This document shows, in pieces, positions 8,963-17,691 of a stretch of DNA of 64,000 bases. The notes under the pieces were generated by a model that saw only the letters and a program-made list of their open reading frames with translations, was not told where the DNA came from and ran no database searches. Origin of the DNA: Thioclava sp. GXIMD4216 (lineage in GTDB: Bacteria > Pseudomonadota > Alphaproteobacteria > Rhodobacterales > Rhodobacteraceae); contig NZ_CP149926.1 in NCBI RefSeq assembly GCF_037949285.1, forward strand, positions 372,001 through 436,000, written 5' to 3'. Numbering within the stretch: the first letter of the stretch is position 1; the number at the start of each line of letters is the position of its first letter. The position numbers and the translations under genes were made by a program.

Positions 8963-9784
8963 TTGATCCGGACGCTCCATGAGGGCCTGCTAGCCGATGG
9001 TGTAGCGGTCTCGATCGCCAGGCTCTGCGCCTGGTTCGGCGTGCCACGGCGGACGGTCTATTATACACCGACCAAAGCCGCGCCGAAGATCGATCCTCCC
9101 TTCGCCGATCCTATCAAGGCGCTGATCGAACAAGAGCCGTCTTTTGGCTATCGCACGGTCGCGTGGCTGCTTGGCTTCAACAAGAACACGGTGCAGCGGA
9201 TCTTTCAGCTCAAGGGCTGGCAGGTCCGCAAGCGCGCTGTGGGCATGCGGCCGCGCATCGAGGCGGTGCCCTCCGTCGCCACCGCGCCAAACGAGAGGTG
9301 GTCGACGGATCTGGCGCGGGTCTGGACCGGGAAGGACGGTTGGGCGTCTCTGGCGTTGGTCATCGACTGCCACACGCGCGAACTGTTGGGCTGGCACCTG
9401 TCTCGCTCAGGAAAGGCTACCACGGCCAGTGCCGCGCTCGAGCACGCCCTGATCAGCCGGTTCGGCACGCTCGGTCGGGTCGATCGGGGATTTCTGCTAA
9501 GGTCAGACAACGGGCTCGTTTTTACCAGCCGCCACTTCACAGCTCTGGTTCGTAGCTATGGCCTGCGCCAGGAGGTCATCACGCCGCACTGCCCGCAGCA
9601 GAACGGAATGGTCGAGCGCGTGATCCGCACACTCAAGGAGCAGTGCATTCACCGGCACCGCTTCGAGAGCATCCAGCACGCGACCCGCGTCATCGGCGAC
9701 TGGATCAGCTTTCATAACAACCGCCGCCCTCATCAGGCCCTTGCAATGCGCACGCCTGTCGAGGCATTCAGATCAGCGGCTTAA
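8963..9784 (+). CDS. IS3-family OrfB transposase (rve integrase core)
   Basis: The 273-aa protein has an N-terminal HTH_21-like region (PSFGYRTVAWLLGFNKNTV). The DDE catalytic core follows: first Asp in WSTDLARVW, second Asp in LLRSDNGLVF, and Glu in QQNGMVERVIRTLKE. The C-terminal FHNNRRPHQAL motif is characteristic of IS3 OrfB. It begins with TTG, in frame with orfA across a TAG. A fused OrfAB would therefore need stop read-through rather than frameshifting, or OrfB is translated on its own. All catalytic residues are present, so the element may be active. Confidence 0.9.
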   Translation: MIRTLHEGLLADGVAVSIARLCAWFGVPRRTVYYTPTKAAPKIDPPFADPIKALIEQEPSFGYRTVAWLLGFNKNTVQRIFQLKGWQVRKRAVGMRPRIEAVPSVATAPNERWSTDLARVWTGKDGWASLALVIDCHTRELLGWHLSRSGKATTASAALEHALISRFGTLGRVDRGFLLRSDNGLVFTSRHFTALVRSYGLRQEVITPHCPQQNGMVERVIRTLKEQCIHRHRFESIQHATRVIGDWISFHNNRRPHQALAMRTPVEAFRSAA

Positions 9785-10082
9785 CCTGAGCAGATTCAGC
9801 TGGGTCAATACACAGTTTCCTCATGCTATTTAATCGGTCATCATCAATGAAATACCCGAGGAACGAGGATAACGTCAGCTTGCCAATAACGCGCGGCCTG
9901 AGGCTCAGAATTAAAGACAGAAGCAAAATTATCATCTACGAGCCGCAAATGACTCCCACGGTTCCGCCCCGCATAAAATCAAGGAACTTCAGCGACCCGG
10001 GTTCCATTTCGCGGCCTTTTCCATTATCGCAACTCGCAGGATTCTTATGCTTGTTCCCGTCCGAATTTAAGTACATCTAATA

Positions 10083-11045
10083 ATGCAGATAAAAGACTAT
10101 GTAGAATTTCAGACGCGTCGGGGCGTTCACCCGCTTGACAGGCAGTTTGCTTGCAGCGAGCCCAAGTCAGCGCCTAGCATCCTTTTGCAAAACCTCTTCA
10201 AGGACGAAGCCTCAGTTTATATTGTCCTTGATGCCTCGAAATTCGTGCAGGGCCGTGAAGTACTGGAGCAGACCAACGGTGAATACCGCTGTCTGTTTGC
10301 CGGGGAGACCGCAGAGGAACTCGAAGATCTCTCTCCCTATCTTGTACGCGTAGCCTCTGATGATCCACTTCTGCGCCTTCTCACAACCTATGATCCTGCT
10401 TTATCGCCGGACTGGACAACAAAACATGCGCAACACCGGGAAGCAGCAATATTCATTCGAAGCTTCGCAGGATTTGAGGCCCTGTGGGCGCATCTGCGAC
10501 ATTTTTTGCGCGTGCGTGATGCGAAAGGCCAATGGTATTTTTTCAGGTTCTGGGAACCGCGTTTCAACAAGGCACTGGCGCGTTCAGGAGTAAGCTATGG
10601 AAGTCTCAGCTACAGGCTTTTTAGCAAAGACAAGCTTGATGCCCTCATCAGCTATATCGAAGACGAAGTCGTTGTTGCCACAGCGCAAGCCATAAGCGAT
10701 TCAACCCCAATTCGCATAACTGAGTCTGACTTTCAGGTGCTTCGCATCATGCGAGCATCTTATTTTCTTGAACGTATCAAACAATCCTTTCGTGACGATG
10801 ACGAGATCTGGTCTGAAGAATATCTCGATGACAACATAGAGAAAATATATTGTGTCGCACTGGAGCGCGGCTATCGGATCGAAGCTGCCAACTATCTGTT
10901 CATGCGAGCATCCTACCGACTGGCACAATTTGGTCTGACCATAGATCACTACGAAAACCTTGTTGATCCCGAGCGTATCCAATCGCCTCTTATCCGCGCA
11001 AAAGCGATTTGGGCGAACGTGGAAAAGGATTTTTTACATGCCTAA
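10083..11045 (+). CDS. DUF4123 protein, T6SS effector chaperone/adaptor
   Basis: DUF4123 proteins (Tap/TEC) load a specific effector onto the VgrG spike of a type VI secretion system. This 320-aa protein shows the DUF4123 core at about residues 40-190: YIVLDASKF, CLFAGETAEELEDLSPYLV, the block ending FEALWAHLRHFLRVRD, and WYFFRFWEPR. The gene overlaps the next by 8 bases (start 11038 inside its end), as is usual for chaperone-effector pairs. Base composition is poorer in GC than the flanking core genes. No VgrG gene precedes it; instead there is an IS3 insertion 270 bases upstream. A second DUF4123 paralogue is encoded at 18491. Confidence 0.85.
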   Translation: MQIKDYVEFQTRRGVHPLDRQFACSEPKSAPSILLQNLFKDEASVYIVLDASKFVQGREVLEQTNGEYRCLFAGETAEELEDLSPYLVRVASDDPLLRLLTTYDPALSPDWTTKHAQHREAAIFIRSFAGFEALWAHLRHFLRVRDAKGQWYFFRFWEPRFNKALARSGVSYGSLSYRLFSKDKLDALISYIEDEVVVATAQAISDSTPIRITESDFQVLRIMRASYFLERIKQSFRDDDEIWSEEYLDDNIEKIYCVALERGYRIEAANYLFMRASYRLAQFGLTIDHYENLVDPERIQSPLIRAKAIWANVEKDFLHA

Positions 11046-13812
11046 ACCGCCGTTCTCTGAAACGACCGAAACGGAGCAATTATCGGCAAATTGTGATCCG
11101 ACAATTATTCCAATTTTTCCTGTCCGTTTCGCACTGACCTTGGATGCCTTGTCCAAAATGCTGGACAAAGGTAGCGCAACGCCCCCAACGCCAAGCTCTA
11201 TTGATGATCTGGCCGCACATGAACTGCTGCGCATCCGGCAAGGCTTTTTCTACACATGGGACGGCACCTATTTTCAGATATTCCGATTCCAGACGGTGCA
11301 GGGCGATGCCAATAGTGCAGATTATTCGCCCAAGGCCGATGTCGCGCCCAAAGGGAGCTATGTTTTTAGCAAGTATGAATTTCAGGACGAAAACGGTGAT
11401 AAAAAAGATAGCCCCGAGGGTACCAATTGGAAGCTATTGAACGAAACCTATCCCTACGCTTTCGTACCCAAGGATACTCCTGTCGTCTGGGTGGCTTATA
11501 GCGAAAACCCTTGGCCTTCGAAGGTCTTTTTTGACATCCCTCACAATACCGATACGCGCGATACGTTGATGACGCGCCTTGATCTTGCCTCGCGCAGTGG
11601 CCCGTTTTGTGCACCAATTACAGAATTGGCAAAACGCGTTTCGGGTTTCCGGCGTAGCTCAGAGACAGGTGGAGACGCGGGTTTAGATGACGCGAATGTC
11701 GTTCGCATGACCACAACAAGATCCGAAACGCCATCCTTTGTGGTGAGTTGTATCAATACTGCTGAGAAAGGCGTTCTCGCTGCCATTCATGACCCGATAG
11801 GTGAGCTGCAAGACATCTGTGGGCTTATCTCGACACAGGTCATGACCCAGCAGAATTTCGTTGCGCAACACCAGTATCCCTTGGTCATCGGGAAAGCCGT
11901 AAAAAGTTATCAAGAGCAAGAAAAAGTCTCGAGTGAATCTGGATGGATAAAAAAGGCGCCACTTTCGCAGGAATTCGACAGTAGATATCAAGACCTGTTC
12001 GAAAAGTCAGAAGCTTTCGGCCCTATAATCTTCCGCCTTGCCTTTCATTGGCTTCGAAAGCTCATTCAAAATGATACCGGCAGTTTCATGTCGCAGTATT
12101 CGACGATGGTCAAACTCTGCGGTCGGTACAGTGCGACAGCGCATCCGAATGATCACCGTGAACTGGTGGCTGCCTGTAATATGTTCTTTGCCAGTGCAAA
12201 AGCGGGCGAAGCCAATTGCAGCGAACTGTCTCTTGTTGCCGCATCTGTGTTCAATGATCTCGCGAAGTTACCCAAGGGCGATACGGCTGATGGAGGGTTA
12301 TTGAAGGCCGCACAAAGTAACGTCAGCAAGATACTTTCCTTCACTAAGTCACTGGTCTCCACTACGGGTAAAGTTAAGAACAACTTCTGGCCCGCGCTAA
12401 ACGCCGTTATTGTGGTCTATGGCAATGAAATGGTTGAAGCTTGCTTCACTGGGTCCGAGACAAATGCGACGCGCGTGCTGGCCACCCAGATGTTCAGAAA
12501 AGAAGTAACCTTCCAGAAGGCGACCGAACTGAGATCGACGTTTCAGGAATTGCTGACGGCGGATGGTTACACGGCTCCAAAGCTCGTTGACCAGACCTAC
12601 TCTTTTGGGCGTGCCACGGATATCTTTGATAGCGCCGAAAACCAAATTCTTGGCGATCTTTTTGTCCAACGTTGGCCCGCCGATGGAGAACTCGGAGCGG
12701 TCGAGTTCCGCGTAAATGTCACTGTAGAAGTTGACAGCAACTACAAGAGATTTGCCAGTCAGGTTGGCAAATTTGATACCGCTGCAAACGGGCTTGGGCT
12801 GCTTGCGTCTCTTCTTTCTCTCCATGGAACCATCAAGACATGGGGCGCAAACAGCTATGGCGACAAGAGCGACGTCGGCGCGCTAGTAAACAGTAGTACC
12901 GGCAAGTTCATCTCCGGTTTTTCGTCAGCTTACGGATCTGTGTATTCGCTTAACTCCGCACGAAAAGCTGTGCCAGGCATGGCAGCATCGAAGAAACTGG
13001 CTGGTCTTCTGTTCAAGGAAAACCCTTGGATGAAGACCTATGCGATGGTACGAGAGGGCCAATTTGGCAATATCGCAAAATCCGTTCGCATCGGACCGCT
13101 GGCGGCCAAGGCAACCGGCGTCGTTGGTATCGTGTTTTCGGGCTTCTTGTCATACGAAGGTATTAAACGTGAAGACTACGCTATGGCCATTGGGAATGGC
13201 ATGGCCGTCGTGGGCGGGGTTGCCCTTTTGTTTGTGGCAACTGGCCCCATTGCCCTGATTGCAATCGGTGTGATCTTCGTTGGCGGTGTGATCTCCATGA
13301 TGGCAGATAGCGATATCGAGACTTGGGTCCGGCAAGGTTTTTGGGGCACGCATAGTGAATATTGGGGAACTGCGCGACCTAGTTTGGATGATCAGACCAT
13401 TCAAGCTAGAGTTCTCGCCAAACCAGAAGCCCAAGCTTATGAAAATATGAAATTTTACTACGATCAAGAACTCCAACGGTATCTCGATATGAATGCCAGC
13501 GTCAAAATCGTTGATACTTTGCCTAATGACGGGCAAATCGAAATCAAGGTATCCAAACTTGAAAGCAATGCACAAATAGGAAAACTGCAGGTAGAGGTCG
13601 TGAACCTCTTTACCGGCCCGCATTTTAGTGAATTAACGAGAAGCGTTGACCATAGGCTCGCATTCCAATCCGCAGGCACCGCCGTCGTCACGCTACCCCG
13701 TAGCGCATATATTGGTGCGAAAAGCAAACTTCGTATTACAGCCACCTATGACGATGTGAATGCGGGATCTCCGAGCGATACGCGAACATTTACGCATGAG
13801 AGTATCTGGTGA
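11038..13812 (+). CDS. VasX-like T6SS pore-forming effector
   Basis: The 924-aa protein starts with CDPTIIPIFPVRFAL near residue 20, which matches the N-terminal region of VasX-type T6SS toxins. LRIRQGFFYTWDGTYFQIFRF and FVPKDTPVVWVAYSENPW are further conserved blocks of that N-terminal domain. Strongly hydrophobic segments at about residues 690-760 (around AVVGGVALLFVATGPIALIA) fit membrane insertion into the target cell. A soluble beta-rich tail follows. The start at 11038 has an AAAGGA ribosome-binding site and overlaps the chaperone end. A membrane-protein gene, probably immunity, overlaps its stop. VasX relationship is by motif; no alignment was run. Confidence 0.8.
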   Translation: MPKPPFSETTETEQLSANCDPTIIPIFPVRFALTLDALSKMLDKGSATPPTPSSIDDLAAHELLRIRQGFFYTWDGTYFQIFRFQTVQGDANSADYSPKADVAPKGSYVFSKYEFQDENGDKKDSPEGTNWKLLNETYPYAFVPKDTPVVWVAYSENPWPSKVFFDIPHNTDTRDTLMTRLDLASRSGPFCAPITELAKRVSGFRRSSETGGDAGLDDANVVRMTTTRSETPSFVVSCINTAEKGVLAAIHDPIGELQDICGLISTQVMTQQNFVAQHQYPLVIGKAVKSYQEQEKVSSESGWIKKAPLSQEFDSRYQDLFEKSEAFGPIIFRLAFHWLRKLIQNDTGSFMSQYSTMVKLCGRYSATAHPNDHRELVAACNMFFASAKAGEANCSELSLVAASVFNDLAKLPKGDTADGGLLKAAQSNVSKILSFTKSLVSTTGKVKNNFWPALNAVIVVYGNEMVEACFTGSETNATRVLATQMFRKEVTFQKATELRSTFQELLTADGYTAPKLVDQTYSFGRATDIFDSAENQILGDLFVQRWPADGELGAVEFRVNVTVEVDSNYKRFASQVGKFDTAANGLGLLASLLSLHGTIKTWGANSYGDKSDVGALVNSSTGKFISGFSSAYGSVYSLNSARKAVPGMAASKKLAGLLFKENPWMKTYAMVREGQFGNIAKSVRIGPLAAKATGVVGIVFSGFLSYEGIKREDYAMAIGNGMAVVGGVALLFVATGPIALIAIGVIFVGGVISMMADSDIETWVRQGFWGTHSEYWGTARPSLDDQTIQARVLAKPEAQAYENMKFYYDQELQRYLDMNASVKIVDTLPNDGQIEIKVSKLESNAQIGKLQVEVVNLFTGPHFSELTRSVDHRLAFQSAGTAVVTLPRSAYIGAKSKLRITATYDDVNAGSPSDTRTFTHESIW

Positions 13813-14759
13813 TGGATCAACTGATATGTGAAGAATTGGAAGTCAATACGGATCGCAGACTTTGGAACCGTTTGGCTCGTAGTGCGAAATTGGTCTCACC
13901 GACGGTGCTTGAGGTTCCCGATCTCTTCCGTCAAAGGCTTCGCTTCATTCTGACAGCTTTTTCATTATTTATGTTCGGAGTCGTTGGCTACGATCAGTAT
14001 TCAACTGGAACCAATCTACTAAGTGATTTCAAGGATGATATTGAATTCGTCTATTTTTTGGAAGACGCGTTAAAGATAAACTACGAACGTTCGAAATCCG
14101 TGAGAGAAACGCTTGGGGAACCTGTTCCCACCATCGAAGAATACGTCCAAGACTTTGAAAAGTGGAAACCTTTCTGGGTGCGCTTCCGAAGCAGCCTCAT
14201 CCCTACTTTTTTGATGATGCTCTTTGTCTTCGGCGGCCTGCTAATCTCTATTTTCTCCCCTATTGCCCTTCCAGTACGCTTTGATCGCGAAATGCGGCTG
14301 GCATACACCAAGCGGGGACGCCACATCTATGTGGCGCGCATGGGCAAGGGTCGATACCTTCTAAAGGACGAGATCAAGCTTAGCACCGAAGATACGACGC
14401 CGATCCTCACCTATCACGGCGGTGGAGATCATGTGCTGGTCGTCGAGCTTTACCGATTGGACAAACCAGAGAAGAAAAAGAAGTTCCGTCTAGGGGCATA
14501 TCCGTGCCCCTTGGGACCCGCGCAGGGGTATTACTTGGGTGGTCTCGTAAAAAACTTCTGCAAAGCGCCCCCAACAGAGCGCCCGGACCTCGAACGTTTG
14601 CACTTTGATGAGACATGGCTTGGTCAACTCTATCGGGATAAGGTCCTGCCTCTCGATTGGTTACGCTGGTGGCTTCGTCACGCATCGCTTATTCCAAGAC
14701 GATTTAACAACAAAAAGCTGGACAAGACGCTTCTGGAATTCGCAACTCGGCCAGAGTGA
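13809..14759 (+). CDS. Membrane protein, candidate immunity to the VasX-like effector
   Basis: I do not recognise a family. The 316-aa protein has two clear transmembrane segments, near residues 48-63 (FILTAFSLFMFGVVGY) and 135-155 (TFLMMLFVFGGLLISIFSP), with a soluble domain of about 160 residues after the second. Its ATG overlaps the effector stop (ATGATGG at 13809), so production is coupled. Immunity proteins to membrane-active T6SS toxins are commonly integral membrane proteins encoded directly after the toxin. The role is therefore inferred from position and topology. Confidence 0.65.
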   Translation: MMDQLICEELEVNTDRRLWNRLARSAKLVSPTVLEVPDLFRQRLRFILTAFSLFMFGVVGYDQYSTGTNLLSDFKDDIEFVYFLEDALKINYERSKSVRETLGEPVPTIEEYVQDFEKWKPFWVRFRSSLIPTFLMMLFVFGGLLISIFSPIALPVRFDREMRLAYTKRGRHIYVARMGKGRYLLKDEIKLSTEDTTPILTYHGGGDHVLVVELYRLDKPEKKKKFRLGAYPCPLGPAQGYYLGGLVKNFCKAPPTERPDLERLHFDETWLGQLYRDKVLPLDWLRWWLRHASLIPRRFNNKKLDKTLLEFATRPE

Positions 14760-14887
14760 GGGCGGGCAATTTATACTGGCCAGAGGAGGCCTCGAGGTTC
14801 GGAGATACTTGCTCAATCTTGCAGTCAGAAATCTGACCGCCGCGAAACCCATTACCTTAATGTCGGACCCATTAAGGCTTTTCGATT

Positions 14888-15004
14888 TTAACCCGAGACA
14901 GATCCGGCAGCCTTGAAGTAGCTCCAGCATTCTGCCGGATCGTAGAGATCGCAGATTGCTCCGATTGCTTTGAATACCTCGGTGAAGCTTCTTGCCCCGA
15001 TCAT
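14888..15004 (-). pseudogene. IS630-family transposase C-terminal remnant
   Basis: Read leftwards, the frame gives RSFTEVFKAIGAICDLYDPA followed by ECWSYFKAAG and a stop. This resembles the conserved end of IS630-type transposases (aIgaaldlf.paEc.nyf..aGY). Everything upstream of it in the transposase is missing. It lies just after the first T6SS cassette and is one of several IS scars around it. Confidence 0.55.
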
Positions 15005-15039
15005 AGCACACTCGCTGCATTTAGAGACGATCAAGTCGA

Positions 15040-15175
15040 ACAAGACACGCCGCGCCGCCGCAGGTCCGGTTTGACCCAAACCACCGTACGCCGCTGGCGC
15101 AGCATTTCGTAGGTGCAGAAAGGCCGCGCCGAAAAGTTCGGCGCAATACTGTCGTTCGCCACCCGCCGTTAGAGC
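15040..15175 (+). repeat. Divergent copy of the dispersed intergenic repeat
   Basis: The stretch reading GCCGCAGGTCCGGTTTGACC, then GCTGGCGCAGCATTTCGTAG and GTGCAGAAAGGCCGCGCCG, aligns base by base with 62500-62590 (GCCGCATGACCGGTTTGAGC, GCTAACGCAACATTCTGCAG, ATGCAGAAAGGTCGCGCCGG). It is non-coding and sits between the IS630 remnant and a truncated secreted protein. Confidence 0.6.
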
Positions 15176-15305
15176 GGAGTTGCTTTTGCTATCGCGTGCA
15201 TTCAGCGCGTGCTTCCGCATTGTCTTGGTTTCCAAATGTCGCAGGCTTGACAGGACGGAGCTAAGGCGGAAAGCTTCTGATAAGCTTTATTTTATCGGTA
15301 TTTTG

Positions 15306-15461
15306 ATGAACGGAATCATCGTTTCCTTGGCTTTGGCCGCTAATAGCTTCGCCTCGTCTGGCTGTGCTCTCACGGAGGGGATGCGACCTCCTACGCCCTC
15401 GCAACAGCTGGGAGCGGATCTCTACCACGAACTTCGACAAATTGCACGGAGGTTTACTTGA
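15306..15461 (+). CDS. Possible 51-aa lipoprotein-like peptide
   Basis: The frame starts with a short hydrophobic run and a lipobox-like ASSGC at residues 15-19, then a polar tail. There is no convincing ribosome-binding site. Its stop overlaps the start of the next small frame (TTGATGG), which suggests a former two-gene unit. It may equally be chance. Confidence 0.25.
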   Translation: MNGIIVSLALAANSFASSGCALTEGMRPPTPSQQLGADLYHELRQIARRFT

Positions 15462-15634
15462 TGGATGCTGGGCGGCGCGTTTTCAAAGTGTGGTTGGGCC
15501 GCGTGCTGTTTGTCCTGTTGCTTTTCTTTGCAAATGGGAGCCTGGCACAGGTCGCCGACACGGATATGCGCCCTGTGTGTCCGTTATTGCCTCGCATTCT
15601 TGACTTCACGCTTCTGCAGCGAACGGCAGTTTCT
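15461..15634 (+). pseudogene. Secreted protein N-terminus, cut off by an IS1182 fragment
   Basis: A GGAGG ribosome-binding site at 15448 precedes this ATG. The product begins with a typical Sec signal (basic MDAGRRVFKVWLGR, then VLFVLLLFFANGSLAQ with a likely cleavage after ANGSLA). About 58 codons in, the sequence meets the terminal repeat of an IS1182-type element at 15635. The frame runs on into the IS DNA. I cannot identify the original protein. Confidence 0.45.
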
Positions 15635-16383
15635 CGCCGATTCCGTGGAAAAACACCCGTTCGCTGGCGCAGAATTTTGCGCCCAGATTGGAGCGCGGGC
15701 GCCTTTCCTGTCAGGCTTTTCGCTGTTGCTGCGGTGCAGGAAGGATCTTGGCCAGTTTCCGAAGGTTCTGGGCGGTTGCGGCGAGGAGGAATTCGTCATT
15801 CGCACCGCAGGGTCCACGTAATCGGAGCCGATTCAGGCCAAGGATCCGTTTAAGATGGGCAAAGAGCATCTCGACCTTCTTCCGCAGCTTCATCGAGATG
15901 ACGTATTGGTCCGTCTTCGCTATGTCCCGCGCGACCTGTCGAGCGTCTTCATGTTCCTCGCGGGTGATCGACCGGAAGTCCATGTTCGGGCAACAGCGCG
16001 CCTTCGAAGGGCAGGCCTGGCAGGTATGCTTCAGGCAGCGGTATTTGGCGACGCCCTTGCCGGTCGGCCCGCGGTTCGGATCGGAATAGTTCCGGCGGAA
16101 TTGCTTCAGTTCGTGCTCTTCCGGGCAGATGTACTGGTTGTTCTCGGCGTCCCATTCAAAGTCGGCCCGGGTCCAGGTCCCGTCATTGCGCCCTGACTTG
16201 TCGAATACTGGAATGTGGGGCGCGATCTTGCGGTCGACCAGCCAGCCCAGCATTGGAGCGGTGCCGTAGGCGGTATCCGCGATCAGGCGTTCAGGGTGGA
16301 GGTCGAACCTGGCCTTCACGCGTTTCAGCATGGTCTTGGTTGAACCGACTTCGGCCTGCCGGATTGAGCGCGTGGGTTTGCTA
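15635..16383 (-). mobile_element. Truncated IS1182-family insertion sequence
   Basis: The minus strand encodes the C-terminal 220 or so residues of an IS1182 transposase: RLIADTAYGTAPMLGWLVDR, YICPEEHELKQFRRNY, a Cys-rich CQACPSKARCCP segment, then VEMLFAHLKRILGLNRLRLR up to the stop at 15711. The left terminus at 15635 (CGCCGATTCCGTGGAAAAAC) matches IS1182-type ends. The N-terminal half of the transposase and the other end are missing. Near 16383 the frame continues directly into a PAAR gene, so this is a one-ended remnant left by deletion. Confidence 0.85.
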
Positions 16384-16520
16384 TGTGCGGCATAGCTATC
16401 ACCTTGCCGCACAGCACCTTGGCCATTCACAAAGACATCGCCACTGGCCGCTGTAGCACGTGTTGGCGGAAAACCATCATGGCCGGAGCCGATGTCTCCG
16501 AGACGGGTCGATGCGGGCAT
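16384..16520 (-). pseudogene. PAAR-domain spike-tip protein, 3' part deleted
   Basis: The first 46 residues (MPASTRLGDIGSGHDGFPP, then DVFVNGQGAVRQGDSYAAH) are a clear PAAR N-terminal half. PAAR proteins cap the VgrG spike of type VI secretion systems and are normally about 90-100 residues with three repeats. At about 16383 the reading frame passes without a stop into IS1182 transposase sequence, giving a 269-residue chimera that cannot be a working spike tip. The gene follows the PoNi immunity gene on the same strand, 160 bases downstream of it. Confidence 0.8.
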
Positions 16521-16681
16521 ATTGCCTCCAATATTGACGCAGAAATTTCGACCGTGAGACGGCGCTATTTCAATATGTTACGTTGAGTAGACCGTGTGAA
16601 AAGTATCGCTATAGCTTTGGCGCGGTAGCTTGGTTGAACGACCTTAAGGAGCACAGGGCACACTCTCTGCCTCACCCACTT

Positions 16682-17467
16682 TCATGCCAAGGGGCGGCAA
16701 TTGCGGGCCCAGTCTGCCCAGTCAGCCGGATAGTGAGGGTGGTCTCGCAACTGCGTGTCATCAATCCCGAAGGCAACCGAGGCGGCGGCTGCTTCCAAGC
16801 ACCAGTAGCCAACATAAGTGCTGTTCTCACCAAGATCTTCCGCCCGCGTGGTCTGCGCCGCGAGTTCGGTCGCCATCTCGTCGTACCAACCCTTCAGGAA
16901 TTTTCCCAAGTGATGTGGGCGCGCGAAATCGGGCTCTTCGGGATCAATCGCGAGCCAGAGGTTGTGATAGGCTTCCGGCCAATGTACGGAGCTTTGCGGC
17001 GCCACATCCCCTTGGCCAAGCTGACGCCGGAAGGCTGACCAGATTTGGTCGTAGCCACCGTAATCGCGCTTAGTTAGGTCAAACTGATCCAGCGCATCAA
17101 AGAACGCTTTAAATTCATCTTGGTTAGCGCAGCACAATACCAGCATCGAGATGTAGCGCAGATAATCATCATAACCATCGCGTGCGATGCCATCCGGCAT
17201 TTCGGTGCCGAAACGTGAGACCATTTCCGGGAACAGATGCCCGACCCCGTGCAGACCAGGGGCCACAACTTCGGGCATCGGGGCGCCAGCAGAATACGAG
17301 CAGAGAGATGTCTCGAAGAGCGCCTGTAGCAGGGGGTATCCTTTTCCGCCTTGTTTCAAAGGGCCAGGTGAAGGATTACCGTAGCTTTTCTCGAAAGCCT
17401 CGATGTCTTCAACTTGATAGGTTAGGGCCTGAACCCAGAACTCTGGGGATGCCAGCTTATCTCTCAT
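16682..17467 (-). CDS. PoNi-type immunity protein (DUF1910/DUF1911)
   Basis: The C-terminal block STYVGYWCLEAAAASVAFG followed by IDDTQLRDHPHYPADWADWA matches the DUF1911 signature of immunity proteins that protect against PoNe DNases delivered by T6SS and related systems. The 261-aa length fits. The start at 17467 is chosen because GGAGG lies 5 bases before it and the ATGA overlaps the stop of the upstream toxin fragment. An ATG at 17479 is possible. The gene is intact although its toxin and PAAR partners are broken, so it could act as an orphan immunity gene against neighbours' toxins. Confidence 0.8.
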   Translation of the reverse strand: MRDKLASPEFWVQALTYQVEDIEAFEKSYGNPSPGPLKQGGKGYPLLQALFETSLCSYSAGAPMPEVVAPGLHGVGHLFPEMVSRFGTEMPDGIARDGYDDYLRYISMLVLCCANQDEFKAFFDALDQFDLTKRDYGGYDQIWSAFRRQLGQGDVAPQSSVHWPEAYHNLWLAIDPEEPDFARPHHLGKFLKGWYDEMATELAAQTTRAEDLGENSTYVGYWCLEAAAASVAFGIDDTQLRDHPHYPADWADWARNCRPLA

Positions 17468-17691
17468 TGTTTCCTCCATTTGGGTGACGAGACAGGCTTT
17501 CCCTTCTCGTCAAGCCATACCTCGGTCACTTTTCCATTCTTGTCGACTTTCAACAAAACCGGGTCGTATCCGTCTTTGATTCCGCGAAAGTCCGCGCGGC
17601 TCAATCCCGCTTTGCCCAATCGCTCTTGAATCCACTGTTGCGACATTTGCAGTACATCGTCCTTCGTCTTGCTCTGCGTCGATCCTAGATG
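17464..17691 (-). pseudogene. C-terminal tail of a toxin, probably PoNe-like; 5' part lost
   Basis: About 75 codons remain (KTKDDVLQMSQQWIQERLG... to SSPKWRKQ). Their stop overlaps the PoNi start, which is the normal toxin-immunity spacing. Upstream the frame runs antisense into an IS110 fragment at about 17692, so the main body of the toxin is gone. Its PoNe identity is inferred from the immunity partner; the remaining tail alone does not prove a nuclease. Confidence 0.55.

Larger units (their letters stand above)
8563..9812 (+). mobile_element. Complete IS3-family insertion sequence with 4-bp target duplication
   Basis: The 1250-bp element begins TGTATTGACCCA at 8563 and ends with the inverted copy TGGGTCAATACA at 9801-9812. 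The imperfect inverted repeats extend about 26 bp on each side and include a shared TGCTCA block. It is flanked by a direct repeat CAGT at 8559-8562 and 9813-9816. TG...CA termini and a short target duplication are typical of IS3. It has inserted just upstream of the type VI effector cassette that starts at 10083. Confidence 0.92.

Noticed and set aside
9823..10080. Plus-strand frame of 85 codons before the first DUF4123 gene
   Set aside because: No motif, no ribosome-binding site and a Ser/Pro/Arg-rich product; probably chance in the DNA next to the IS3 insertion.
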